Assembly (NCBI GenBank): GCA_026874595.1
Contig: CM049322.1
Location: 11,052,400-11,116,399, forward strand
Length of the DNA: 64,000 nucleotides
Reading direction: 5' to 3'
From: Sipunculus nudus
Lineage: Eukaryota > Annelida > Sipuncula > Golfingiida > Sipunculidae
The stretch's first letter is position 1. Each line of letters starts with the position of its first letter. Shown in pieces: positions 39,660 through 51,700 of the stretch. The position numbers and the translations under genes are program-made. Under the pieces are notes generated by a model. The model saw only the letters and a program-made list of their open reading frames with translations. It was not told where the DNA came from and ran no database searches.

Positions 39660-40280
39660 TCGGGTCACATGTAAACTGCCGCGCCCTCATTTTGGGTTGA
39701 CCTCTTACCTTTCCTTGTTGAACAGCGCCCACCTGTGCGGCTGTTTCCCACATTAACCCACATATCTTCGGGCTCGTTTGATCGACCGGGCTGAAATGTT
39801 GCACCAGTGTAGCTCTTGGATGGCTTTATATCACACAACGAATAGTGGCGCCACCTGCAATCATGCCTAAACTTTACATGTGTATACATCTTGGATATTT
39901 TCTCGATTTTTTGGCAGGTGGTGCCACATACATCAACCTTCACGCTGCAGACATCCATGATAATATCTCAGGACTAGTTTGACATACCTTCCTGAAAGAT
40001 TGCATGTGCATAAACCTCACATAGCTCTTTAATATACGCAAACTGGTGGCGCCAATTTTTCAACAACTTCCTTCCCTTTGTCTGCTATAGGACAAAATTG
40101 CTGATATCTCGGCACTCGTTTGAAATATCTTCCTAAAATGTTACATATGTATATATCTTGGGAAACTTTCTCGATTTTGTGGCACGTGGCGCAACCTACC
40201 TTCATGTTTACGCTGCAGACATCCATACTTACATCTCAGGACTGGATTGACGTACAGGCCTGAAATATTGCATGAGTATC
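39660..40280. repeat. Tandem repeat family 1, third array (behind copy B)
   Basis: Homologous to 3,160-3,755 behind copy A, with the same GTGGCGCCACCTGC, CTGCAGACATCCAT and GTATACATCTTGGATA landmarks. A minus-strand frame at 39,665-39,958 spans repeat units and is not a gene. Confidence 0.75.
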
Positions 40281-40281
40281 C

Positions 40282-41480
40282 ATATATTAATAGCGTAAGG
40301 CGATTTTTGTAATTTTCCTTATCTCCTCAGATACCACCGTACGGATTGCCATGATGTTTGACATACATATGCTCCGGGTTTGTCCGAAGAAATTCCACCC
40401 ACTCTTATTTGCAGTATTTGCGTATTACTTGCATAATCAATAATTTTAATATTTGCTCCCCCACGGAAGTCTCTTTTCTTTGTGTCTTCGGGCCCAGTAA
40501 CACAATAGCCATTGAGTGTGTGATGACGGGACAGCTTTGCATATAGTGGCCCTATCTGGCGATCCCTTCTCAATAGGGGGATCTTAGAAAGAATTGTTTT
40601 GTAGGCCTTCATGCGACCGATGGGGGGGGGGGGGGGTCTCACGAGGAGGGCTCCAACCTGCAACCCCCCCCCCCCCCCCCTTACATGACCTGATATGCTT
40701 GAGTGCACATCTACTAGGTCGCAGATAGTCGCACAAAGACAAGGGCCTTGCATGCGATTGAGGTCCTTGATAAATGTTCAACAACATACTTATGCATATA
40801 AGTATGCATATGTAGGCCTACTATTTAACAGATATAAAGAAAATGTCAACCAAATTCAAGTCATCGTTGGTACAATGTGATATGTACACGTAGGTAGTGG
40901 CACCCCCTCCTTTTTTCGACTTAACCAACAAAAAAATCGGGGGAAAAACTCACAGTACACCGTCACGGTTCCAGTAAAAAATATTCATTGCTTTATAATG
41001 CATTTAAGTTACCCTAGATAGCACAATTACAACCTAAATTTTCCAAAATTTTCTACACCTTGGATGGGGGCACCCCCTAACAATCCCTTCCCCATCGGCG
41101 CTTTGCACCTCCCAATGTGAGCCCACCCCCTATTCTAAATTCCTGTGTCCGCCCCTGGTCATGGCCATCAATGTTACTATGTGATATTGTTGATCAGTTT
41201 CTCATGTCACATGGTACACGTGCAGGTGTCTATTTTTCAAAGACCCCAACCACATGTTAGGCACTTGCTTGGGGCGACCGTGTGCGACTGTACGCTGTTC
41301 CGAAACATGTTCCGAACACTGTTCCGAAAGATATTTATCAAAAACACCACACATATAATGGATCTATATATTAATAGCGTAACGCGATTCGTGTGATGTT
41401 CCGTATCTCTGGATTTCCAGTTTAATTCCGATACCACCGTATGGATTGTCGCGTTCGCCCAAAACCGTGCGTAGCACGAG
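40282..41480. mobile_element. Insert flanked by direct repeats, unknown type
   Basis: A segment absent from the A flank and bounded by similar sequences in the same orientation. Left is about 40,282-40,350 (ATATTAATAGCGTAAGGCGA, later GATACCACCGTACGGATTG). Right is about 41,364-41,450 (ATATTAATAGCGTAACGCGA, later GATACCACCGTATGGATTG), the right one with about 18 extra bases. It replaced the family 1 and family 2 repeats found in A at 3,755-4,890. Inside are a G15 tract, a C17 tract and a 144-codon minus-strand frame (40,319-40,753) that runs across the C tract. No transposase or reverse transcriptase motif is seen. It might be a non-autonomous element or the result of repeat-mediated recombination. 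Confidence 0.5.
40622..40680. repeat. Poly-G / poly-C inverted pair
   Basis: G15 at 40,622-40,636 and C17 at 40,664-40,680, about 27 bp apart. A transcript or single strand could fold into a G:C hairpin, and the G run could form a quadruplex. Confidence 0.9.
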
Positions 41481-41489
41481 TAATTGCTA

Positions 41490-41840
41490 CTTTAAATATT
41501 AATTGCAATGCTAGTATAGCTACAACAACTTATTTGTGCCTTCGCTTGATGCTTGATACTGTTGCAATATGTGTAGGGTGTACGCTATAAAATCATTACC
41601 ATTTATCATAATCAGCTTATAATTTCAATATATCCTTTTAACGGTGTGGAATGTAGTTGAAAGCATACTTTCCTGACTCTTGGGGCCTCAGATCCCCAGA
41701 TACCCATTCACCTAGACACGGTATGTTGAATAAATAATGGTGTTAAAATTAATGTTGTTTTTATTTGTATTTAGTTGAAAGCATGATTATAACCCCAATT
41801 TACAAAGGCAGTTAATAAAGTATAAAATTGGCAAAGAATC
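41490..41840. repeat. Tandem repeat family 2, remaining units behind copy B
   Basis: Aligns with 4,885-5,230 behind copy A, including the TTCGCTTGATACTGTTGCAA and GGGGCCTCAGATCC segments. The middle units of the A array are missing. Confidence 0.65.
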
Positions 41841-44000
41841 AATAAGATATTCAAAAGCTAAATGTAAAGAAAAACAGGGAAGAAGAAAAGTATATCGTCG
41901 GGGAATTACATGGACTGGAAGATAAAGAAGAATTTACAGAAAAATATGAACATCTAAGTATCAAATCACAGAAAATATATGAAGGGAAAATAGAAGTAAT
42001 AATCATAAAAGCAAAAGTAAGGTGGTTTGAGAAAGGAGAAAAAAACACACAATCTTTTTATTCCTCAGAGAAAGAAAAGGAAAAAAAATATGAATATCTG
42101 AGTATCAAATTACAGAAAATATATAAAGAGAAAATAGAAGGAATTATCACAAGAGCTAAAATAAGAAGAAGAAAACACTCAATCTTTTTATTCCTCAGGG
42201 AAAAGAAATGGATAGACAGAACATATAAAACAACTTAGGGATGAAAATTTAAATTTGATTACCGGTCTCGGGAATATATTAAATGAGGAAAAACTCTTTT
42301 TAAATTATTTCCCTCCAAGCACAAGGACACTAAAAATATTGCAGATAGTGTATTTTGTATGAATAATAATATTTCAAAATAAGCTTTGGATAAACAACAG
42401 TTATGTAAAGGATATTTATTTACAGAAGAATGCTTTAAGGCAGCAAAGAGTTAAAAAAAATAACAATTCTCCAGGGATTGATTGGCTAACAGCTTTATTT
42501 TAACAGATTTATTTTTTGGTGCAGATAGCAGAAACTATGGTAAAACATGTTATCTACTCTATGGATACTGATGCTTTACAACATCACAGAGACAAGCAGT
42601 GATAACGATGAAAGAAAAAAAAGGAAAGGATCGATTTTACATTAAGAAACGGCGCCCTGTTTCTTTATTAGATATAGATTATAAAATCATGTCAAAAGCC
42701 AAATCATTTAGAGTAAAAATATCTCAAAGAAAAAACATATGAACCGATATGGATTTTTGAAAAACACCTCAAAAGCAGAAGTAAACATAACTATTTTACA
42801 TGTCATGTTGTATATAGATTATAATAAACAAAATAGAAACATAATAATGGGATACTAACAATAGACCGCGAAAAGCTTTTGATACATTAGAGTGGAGGTT
42901 TATATATATATATATATATATATACATCATTGGAATATAAACATACCTGTCTTATAACGGTGAAGTATAAACGAATATAACTATGAACCTTAAGTTCAAA
43001 GTATTTATGAAATCACTTTTATTTGGAAGCAGAGGAATTTATCACTATCGGGGAGATTCTTAATATCAAAATCATTATGTTTTTCAAAGTTAAATCATTT
43101 TCTCTGCAATTTCTTTGGGTCAAAAAGTTTCTTTTGTAAATGATATTTATCAAGGGAATAGTCGAAATATAAACTTCAATTACTAGTTAAATAGAGGTGC
43201 TTAGCAGCTAGATTATATCATATAGAAAGCCATAGAAGGTCAGTGTTAAGGGGTTTTTGTGATATTGAACACAGTATGGAAGACTAGTATACAATTTTAG
43301 ATATCAGTTAATTGAAAGATAAAACATGGCAGTGGAAAGATTGAAGATTTCATATCAAAACAAGCATATGAATATTTTGTTGGAACTGTAAAATTAAACG
43401 GTTTTATATATAAGAATAAATAAGAATGTAAATATAATGCGAAGGAGGAAAATTGGAGTGTCCTTTATACAAATGGAAACTTGTGTAAAGATAGAAAAAT
43501 CAGCGGTTTTAATATAAAATATTACATATAGATATATTTACCTCAAAGGAAATCTTCATTACTATAGGATATCGGAAAATCCTTGTTGTAGATGTTGTAA
43601 TAATGAGGTTGAAGATATAGTACATTTATTTTTTTTATTGTGATGTTGTCAAGAGGTTTTGGAATGAAATAAACAATCATTATCATATTGCTGCAGAGAT
43701 AATCACTGAAAATATGTAGTCTTAGGTATACAAGATAATGAAAGTAAGAAAGAAAACAAAAGCCTTTTCCATGGAAAATATTTTATTTATAAAACAAATA
43801 CAGTACGTAATCTAAACATTGGTCGGTTTTTTTAAAATTATATGAAATATCAACAGCAGATTGAAGGTCTCCTGACCATTGAAAGAAGCAATGAATGGCG
43901 ACCGATTTGGGATTTAATGGAGAATAATTAAACTGAAGCAGCGAATGATTTCAGTAATCCACATGGAAATTAGTCAACATATTACTACTTTATATACTGT
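41840..44000 (+). mobile_element. L1/Tx1-like LINE remnant (ORF2 linker to zinc region)
   Basis: Homologue of 5,230-6,790 and better preserved. Near 42,020 the linker motif RWFEKGEKNTQSFY matches the conserved 'W...GEK.t..F' of L1-type elements. About 110-160 bp are then tandemly repeated (two copies of KYEYLSIKLQKIY-like coding). Near 43,585 a Cys/His pattern (NPCCRCCNNEVEDIVHLFF) matches the zinc-binding region at the end of LINE reverse transcriptases. Many stops. It also carries a short (AT)n at 42,900-42,924. Confidence 0.72.
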
Positions 44001-44094
44001 TTGTGTATATGTATATTTATTGTCTTGTTTGTATGATTTGTATTTTGCCCATAATAAAAACTCAAAGAATCTGTGTTACGATATAATCGAGCGC

Positions 44095-44134
<40 letters not shown>

Positions 44135-44800
44135 ACCTGCTGTGTTTGGTAAGGTGAAAAATACTGATATAAACTACTAGAAGAATTTGACCCGTTGGGT
44201 CCCGTTGCAGAGGAAAGTAGTGACGTCTGGTGCTCGATACAGAACCAATCAGTAATATGTTTGTGGTAATGGGTCAAGGTGACGGTCAGCAATAGCGAGG
44301 GGAAAGCGTTGTGATGATGTGCGAGCGACCCGTGATGTGATGATGCTGTAAATTGAATTGTGTGCAAGTCGAAGGGCAAAACTGGTGTGCATTCTGTAAG
44401 TTAGGGAATCTGACTGACGATAACTTACTGACAATAACACCAATACTGGCCCACTGCCACGGCCCATTTCTGCGAGTTTTCCGGGACAAAGAATAACAAA
44501 CAAACAGGGCAATCCTAGTTGTATATGGATATAATATTAAGGAGAGGTGAGAGGTACTGCTGTAATAACATAAATGCTTGTATATCTGGCTATTCAGTGG
44601 TTTGATTTAATTAATTTAGTTGCTTATTACTATATTGTCCCTATAGCCTGGGTCACGGGCATTACAGTGTAGGGCCAAGACAAAAGATAAATCATTCCAT
44701 AACATGAAGCAGTTATATAACATAAACGTAAATTTAATTTAAATCCAAGTTCCATGAGAAGAAATATAAAATATACAATATAAAATATACTTCAAAGGCA
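44000..44800. other. End of the A/B-shared flank with a (GA)n run
   Basis: A (GA)n microsatellite lies at 44,097-44,131. A segment of roughly 600 bp around 44,060-44,680 has no counterpart in A (which passes from about 6,850 to the same right-hand sequence). No gene seen; minus-strand frames at 44,062-44,512 have no domain. Confidence 0.5.
44097..44131. repeat. (GA)n microsatellite
   Basis: About 35 bp of GA dinucleotides. Confidence 0.95.
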
Positions 44801-45730
44801 TTTTTTAATAAAATATGACCTTGCCTTTTATACGTGATATGAGCCTTTCCTGGCCTAAAAATTATCACCAAAGGAATGAGCAATCTAAATTTAGATAGAA
44901 ATGACCTTTAGAATGTGCTTCTATGTTAATTTATTGCAAAAATACTCGAATATCATGACGATTATTACTTTTTTTTCTTTCACGTTTGACTTTGACCTTG
45001 ACCTTCATGAATGATGTGTACCTTTCCTGACCTTAGATGTTCCGTGCCCCTAAAAGTATGAGCATTTCACAGTTAAAGTACATATTATATGTTACTTGCA
45101 AAAACATGTCATCTCATTGCCATTTTTGCATTCTCTCTTCCTAGTTTTACCTTGACCTTACAAAATGATATATATCATTTTGACTTCAGATGTATCACTA
45201 AATAAACGGGCTGCCTAATATCAAATCGGTATAACGCTTGAGATATGTTTTTTTAACACTTTGGTGAAAGAAATGACATATCATAGCGAGTTTGGTTTCT
45301 TTTCTGTCAAATTTTATCTTGACCTTGACCGTTATGCATTAAATATACATCTCTTGACCTCCGAAATGTCATCAAATGAACGGGCATTATAATGTTAGTA
45401 GGAAATGATACATAAAATGTGTTTCTATGTCGGTAAGTTATAGAATTATGGCCACCTAAATTTTTCACCCCTTATAATGGCAACAACTTTGCATTTGGAT
45501 GAAAATGTCACTTTGCCATGGGTTGGGTGTTATATGTGCACTAAGACACCATAAATGAATTCATTTAAGTTGGCAAATCGTTCATTGACTAGACTATTTG
45601 TGCCCACTCTACTGGCCACAAGTATGCAGCAATCGAGTAGGACCGACACAGTTGATTCATAACCAAAAATCCAGTGAGTCTACTGTTTTTTTTTCAATTT
45701 AGAATCAAGGTCAAGGTCATCGAAAATAGG
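44800..45730 (+). repeat. Diverged tandem repeat, GACCTTGACC family, plus orientation
   Basis: Units of roughly 170-190 bp. Each has a TTTGACCTTGACCTT or TTTTATCTTGACCTTGACC block, then a CCTTTCCTGACCT or CATCTCTTGACCTCCG block, then (A/C)GGGC or TGAGCA. They begin near 44,815, 44,990, 45,150 and 45,310. Confidence 0.6.
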
Positions 45731-46325
45731 TCGAAATCTTATATTCCTCATCACTTCGTCATTAGAAGCCTATATCTACATACACTTTAGCTCATTTTGC
45801 GTCCTATACTTCCACCATGAAATGGTTTACTCAATTAATATAGGTGTCATCGTGTCATTATGTCAGTATGTTTGTCTGTTGTTGTTAAATTTGCCTCCGT
45901 GCATGTTCTTTCGTCTGACGTATGGCATTCCGCAGGCCATAAATTTAGCAATCCTTCTGTTGATAGAACCCCTGAAGTGTGATGTCTTCTAGTTTAAAAA
46001 TTTCGAAGGATAAGGTCATCAAAATACCCATAAGCTTTTTTTTTTGTATGTTCGTCAACATTTATCATAGCCACAAAAACTGTAACTCAACTTATTAACC
46101 ATTCCATGGCCTTCCGTTTGATGTGTTGCTGCATCAATCTGCTGTTACCATGGTTTTGCAGTTTTTCGGGGAAATTAATGATATTCCAAAATATAGGTTT
46201 TTCTTTGATAACTTAATTACTTTTAAAGCTAGTTAGGTAAAGATATTTATTTCACGTAACACTGGATCAGTTTAACTCGACTTTAAACGAATCTGGCGGT
46301 CAAAGGCCAAGGTCAGTTTTTTAAA
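45730..46325. other. Short B-C spacer, no gene recognised
   Basis: No supported frame. Similarity to the B upstream region begins at about 46,325. Confidence 0.5.
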
Positions 46326-48682
46326 TATTGTCATCCAACTGTCATCCAGATAGTGTCAGTCTGTCTGTCTGCTCGTCTGTTGTTGTCAATTGCGCCTGCC
46401 TCCTTGTTCTTTGGTCTCAAATAGGTAAATAAAAATGCTATTGTTTCTGCTCTACCAGAATCGTGTTCATTCAAACGACCGTTTTTTACATGTTCCCCTG
46501 TCTTTCTGTCTCTCTGTCTGTCTGTCTTATTTAAATTTCCGCCAAGTGCTCGACCCATTGTTTGTCTCTTTATTTGTTGGAAACATTATTTTGATAAATG
46601 CTGCATTTCTGTCAATGCCATATCGGGTAATTAGCTGCGTGAAGTTTGTTTGCCAATAGATGGTGATCGGTGTCAGTATTCTATTATGTTCGGTGATTGT
46701 CCTCCTGTGTTATCAGGCATTCAGACAAAGCAATATGAGTTAATGAGCTGCCTTGGCGGAGGTCTACGCTCTCTGAGTACTTTTCTAGTTTACTATCAAG
46801 TCTTTGAAAATATGTTATTATGGCCATCATCCAAAATGACTTCTACAAAGTTTATGCATCCAGAACGGTAAATACTTAAAAAAAAGTAATAAATCATACT
46901 CATACACGGCCAATTAAACAGTGACTACTCGGTTCGAGGGAAATTAATAATGTCTTCTCGAATGTTATGCATTTCTTTGGGTGTCATTATGATAAACATT
47001 GCCGGTAAACATTTAAATTCTAGTCACGACTCGCTCATTACACCAACAGTTTACAATCATAAACTATAAGTAGTGATGTAAAGTATATATTTTAGGTGTG
47101 ACATTCCTGCCACCCATGGCATGTTTGAACACCGGAGTCAATCCATCTCCCTGTATGCAGTCACCTCAAAGTTAAGGTCGTTTTCTTGTTGTGCAAATAG
47201 ACCGTGGCCCAACGGTGATTTAAGTATTCTCGCGTGGATACCACACTATTACTTTGATAGGTCGGTGTTCTCGATAGATCTGAGAGCGATACAGGCGTGC
47301 TTTACATTGTCTTAACTATGATGCGGTTACCTTGATATTCGCGATATATATACCTAGCAAATTTCCATCAGTGTATAATCCACGACGGTTAAATTTTCGC
47401 GATTTCTTTCCATAAAGAAATGTTTTGATAAAAGGATGAATTATTTCTTTGAGAGTGGGATAATAATCATTTATTTTAATGTGCTGCAAACATCTTAGGA
47501 AACCCCAAGGGAATAGCAAACAAAAGCAAATTATTTCCCATATGGATGTATCGGATGTATATTTATGACATAAATCTTTGACACAAATATCTAATATTAT
47601 TTATAATAATCATCTTAATCACGGATTATATATACAGGAGATATATAAGTATTGTTGTTATATGTCTTGATGCGTCGTTTTCATGAATGTTTAATTTTGG
47701 CGATAATTTTCTCATTTAATTATCACTAATTAGAAACCCTCGTAAAAAATCGACTACCGAATTCGCGGGTACACTGCTGTGTTCTCCTACACAGCAAAGT
47801 CTTCGACCAGGGCGGTTAAGCAGCGTAAAATTTAAATGTTTTCTTAAGCAACTGTACCTGTCTGAAAGACCACCCGTCTAATAAAACCATTTTTCCATTA
47901 AGACCATCCTTGAGTGATCATAACGCATTCACATTATGAGGCAAAATTTGTATTTTTATGTTTTTGCTTGATTTATCTTATCTGCAAGTTAAAAAGGATG
48001 CAGTAATGAAAGTGTACACAAAGAGGATATACGAATGTTTATATGAGAAATGTAGAGCAATGTTCATTATGCAGATATAAATTTATCTGTCTGACCATGC
48101 TGAGATTTGAGACATTCCATTTGACTATCTCTTTAGATTTTAATGTTTACATATTTTCCAATTTTCAACTGCTCAAACTACTAGGAATCCCTGCTTGACA
48201 TCTCTGATTCTATAAAAAAAATGCTCCGCAGCTAATTGTCATTGGGGCCTGCCTCCTGTTATCTGCATGGGAACTGAAAATTAAGCTATAATTTATTTGA
48301 TTGTGTTTTATAATAGCATCTTAATTCCGGATCAGAATTATCTTTCGGAATTACTGGTGAAGCGTTGCTTTAGATTACCCCCTTTTAATTATCGCGGAAT
48401 AATATGGATCCATTTCAGGTTACCCCTGTGATTTTTTATTTCCCCTTCAAAACAACTTATTACAGGCCCGGTTCTGTTCGTTCCAGGGATAAAAGGTCCG
48501 GTATTTTGTGTATGCGGCATGCACAACTTGGTAACTCGGTCGAGCTCATAAAAACAGAAAGAACACACCGGTCTTTTATTTAGACCCGATCATGCGTTTC
48601 CAATCTTGGTGTGTAGTTGTTTCCCAGCACTTTCAATTATTAATAGTTTTGGTTTAAAGGCAAACTTGATGAGGTAACCAGA
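46325..48682 (+). promoter_or_regulatory. 5' flank of copy C, conserved with copy B
   Basis: Aligns with 21,240-23,602. It keeps the proximal block before the ATG, but has only 6 bp (48,594-48,599) where B has about 62 bp (23,457-23,518). Short frames are not conserved. Confidence 0.5.
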
Positions 48683-48787
48683 ATGCTACGTATTCTGTTC
48701 CTAATTGTTACGGTAACTGCTGCTTACAGCAGTAGGCAGTGTTTGATAAAGGATCAACCATTCAAGGACGATGTTGCTTTTGCTAGG
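48683..48787 (+). CDS. Copy C exon 1
   Basis: Signal peptide and N-terminus, phase 0 donor GTAAGT. Ser-Arg-Gln-Cys follows the likely cleavage site. Confidence 0.9.
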
Positions 48788-51700
48788 GTAAGTCTGCAAC
48801 TGGCTTTTCAGAATACTAAAACTACTTCTTCGTGAGTTTGCGTTTATTTGTTCATTAACAAAATCATGTAATATACTCTAAAACTGGCTTTTCAGAATAC
48901 TAATACTACTTCTCCGTGTGCTTGTGTTTATTTGTTCACAACAAGGCTCTCACAGTCATGAACAGAATCAGGTAAAATACTCAGGGCACTTCGAAATTGG
49001 CCAATTAAGAATCGATTATACATTGGTGTAGATCCAGCACATGAGCCGGACCCAGGAACATCATCAAAGCATATTTACAATTGTACATTCATGAATGCAC
49101 GTGTAAATAGGAGCCAAATGAGTGAATTGTCGAGGGTTGCACTTAATAGAATGCAGATTTTTAGTTTGCTGAATCTGTCAAGAACATTTTTTTTTAAGTC
49201 TGATACACTTGTCATTGTGAAATATATTATGCTGCTGCTTGTCATATGTTTTGGCTGTGAAAAAAATGTTATAATGTTGGGAATGGTATTTGTCAATGGT
49301 ATAGTATTGTGAAGAGATAGTTTATATGTTTAAGTTCCATATGTGAATATAATTTACCTTAAAAATATAGGTAACTGTGGTGCACCTACTTTCATGTACC
49401 ATGCAGTTTCCACAGTTCCCTCAAGCTGGCGAGATCGTCCATGCATGTTTCCTGTGGAACATAAAAAAAGAAGCAGTACTGTGCGAATATATTACCGATA
49501 TTTAACTCAAATGAAAAACTTCTCGGATAACTCCAAGTTAAAATATTATATTCTGTATAATGGCATTGCAGATAAACATGTTTTGGCCACATAAAAGCCT
49601 TCAGTAACTTATCAAATTTTAGATCAACTATTTCCCACTAATAAATAGAATTAAATATTTGTGTGTATGATATAAATATTAATTATATTATGTACTGTTA
49701 ACAACAAACTGTAACCCGATTCTATTTTAGCATATAGTTTTTTAGCTGACTGGTTCTGAATCTTTAAAACAAGTTAGCCTGATTGTCTTTTGCCTGATTG
49801 GTCATGTGCACCAATATTGAGCATATGAAAGGCCCTGCCTTACTATACTTCAGCTCTTCACCATTTCCTTCCTTGATTAGCTTTTATTTTTGGTTTCACA
49901 CAATCTGAGTTTTTATTTTCACAGGTATATTATAGCCACAACGTTGAGTAACGGTACTTTTAGATGTGATTACGAGACTTTCCTGTATCTTTCATATTGT
50001 CCAAAATATGTTTTTGTATAAATTTATCAATTAGTGATAAACGGAAAAAAACGTTTACGTCAAGTTTTACCTCATTTTCATATGCCACAAATGTTCTCAC
50101 AATTAATTTCAGTGGAAGGGCGTTTTCTATTGATCACGTTGAATATACAGTCACTTGTTGGATGCCGGTATTATTGAATTTTATATTGTACTATGCTGCA
50201 TATATGAAATAGTGATGAACAGAGGGAGCTGATTACGTTGTTTCCATTCCACAGAAATAGCAGAATTATGAACACACGCGGTCAATATAGAGTCAAAGGA
50301 GCAACCACTAAAGGGCAGGTTTAATTTAACAGTATAAAAAGTAACATACCACCCTCATCTGCTTTGTTTTGTCATAGATTGTTTTTTCCTGGACTGTCAG
50401 CCTTGCCTCATCCCTTTGGCCAGACGTGTGGGGCAGGTGGCTCTGACCATGCAACAGGAGTGGCATAAGCAGTTGTTTACCTGTTTGTGAATGGGAAACA
50501 GAAATCATCAAATAAAACATTTCTTTTCCTGAAAAGTTTAGGTTTATTTCTAGATAACTCCTTGTCAAAGTGACATAGCAAATAAACCATTTATCATGAA
50601 TATGAACACTCAGTAGGAGATGACACATATAACAGCATTTGAGTTATATATAAACCTAATATAAAGCTATTGGTCAGCATATCGAAATAATCCAATCAGC
50701 AATTTAATCACGAAAAAATCATTAGATCTTTATTAAAAATGAAATATTCAGTGTACACCTTTTAAACTATTGCAGCTATGGAAGTATGTTTACTAACGTT
50801 TTACCAGAGTTGTCCTTTAGCAGGATGCTAGAAGTACTCGGGACTGGTTGCCATCCCTTTCCAGGCTGCTATACCACAAGTTATCGATTTTTTAAACATC
50901 TTCTGGCGCATACTCTTCTTCCTCAAAGCCATCTGGAATCATTACCAACTGACAAAGAGTGGCCAATCCTAGCTTTGATATATACATGAATAAATGAAGA
51001 AAAAAATTGGTATTACTAAATATGATAATTTTTTTTATTATGTTTTCGTCGTTTGTTACGACCTTATGACAAAATTATGAGATCAGTCCATCTTATCAAC
51101 CTCCATGATAGTGTTGATGAACGCCATTGCCCGAACTGGGATGACCTGATAGTGATACATATCTTTTTGGCTGTGCATCTACGTGTGATCCGAAAAATAT
51201 ACTATTCTACATGAACTTGAATTATTGGATACTTGCAAGTGTTCTGAAGTATATCTCACAAAAGCAAATACTTACTATAAGACCTTTTAACAAAACTTCA
51301 TTAATAATATTCTGCTCTCGGAAAGTGAAATCGACGATGACCAGGCTGAGTATATGCGCATGCGCTCGACGTCAGCGCCCTCTACAGTGCTGACCAGGAG
51401 GCAATAATAAAGCCAGTCGCGAACGCTTGTTGAACACCAGTATACATTTAAGGTACATCAGAATTAATAACATTCATTAAGTTGTTGAAATATAGAATAA
51501 AATAAATAATTTAAAACGTGGAATTATTTTTTTGGCACCTCCAATTCATGTAGAGAAACAATTCAGAATCCGTGTCTAGGGTTGTTAGTTTTAGCATCGT
51601 AATACCAGACTTGTCTATTGATAGTTATCGACATTACTTAATTATGACAGATTATCAAGAATGCTAAATTTATCAAATACACTTAAAAAAACACAAAAAT

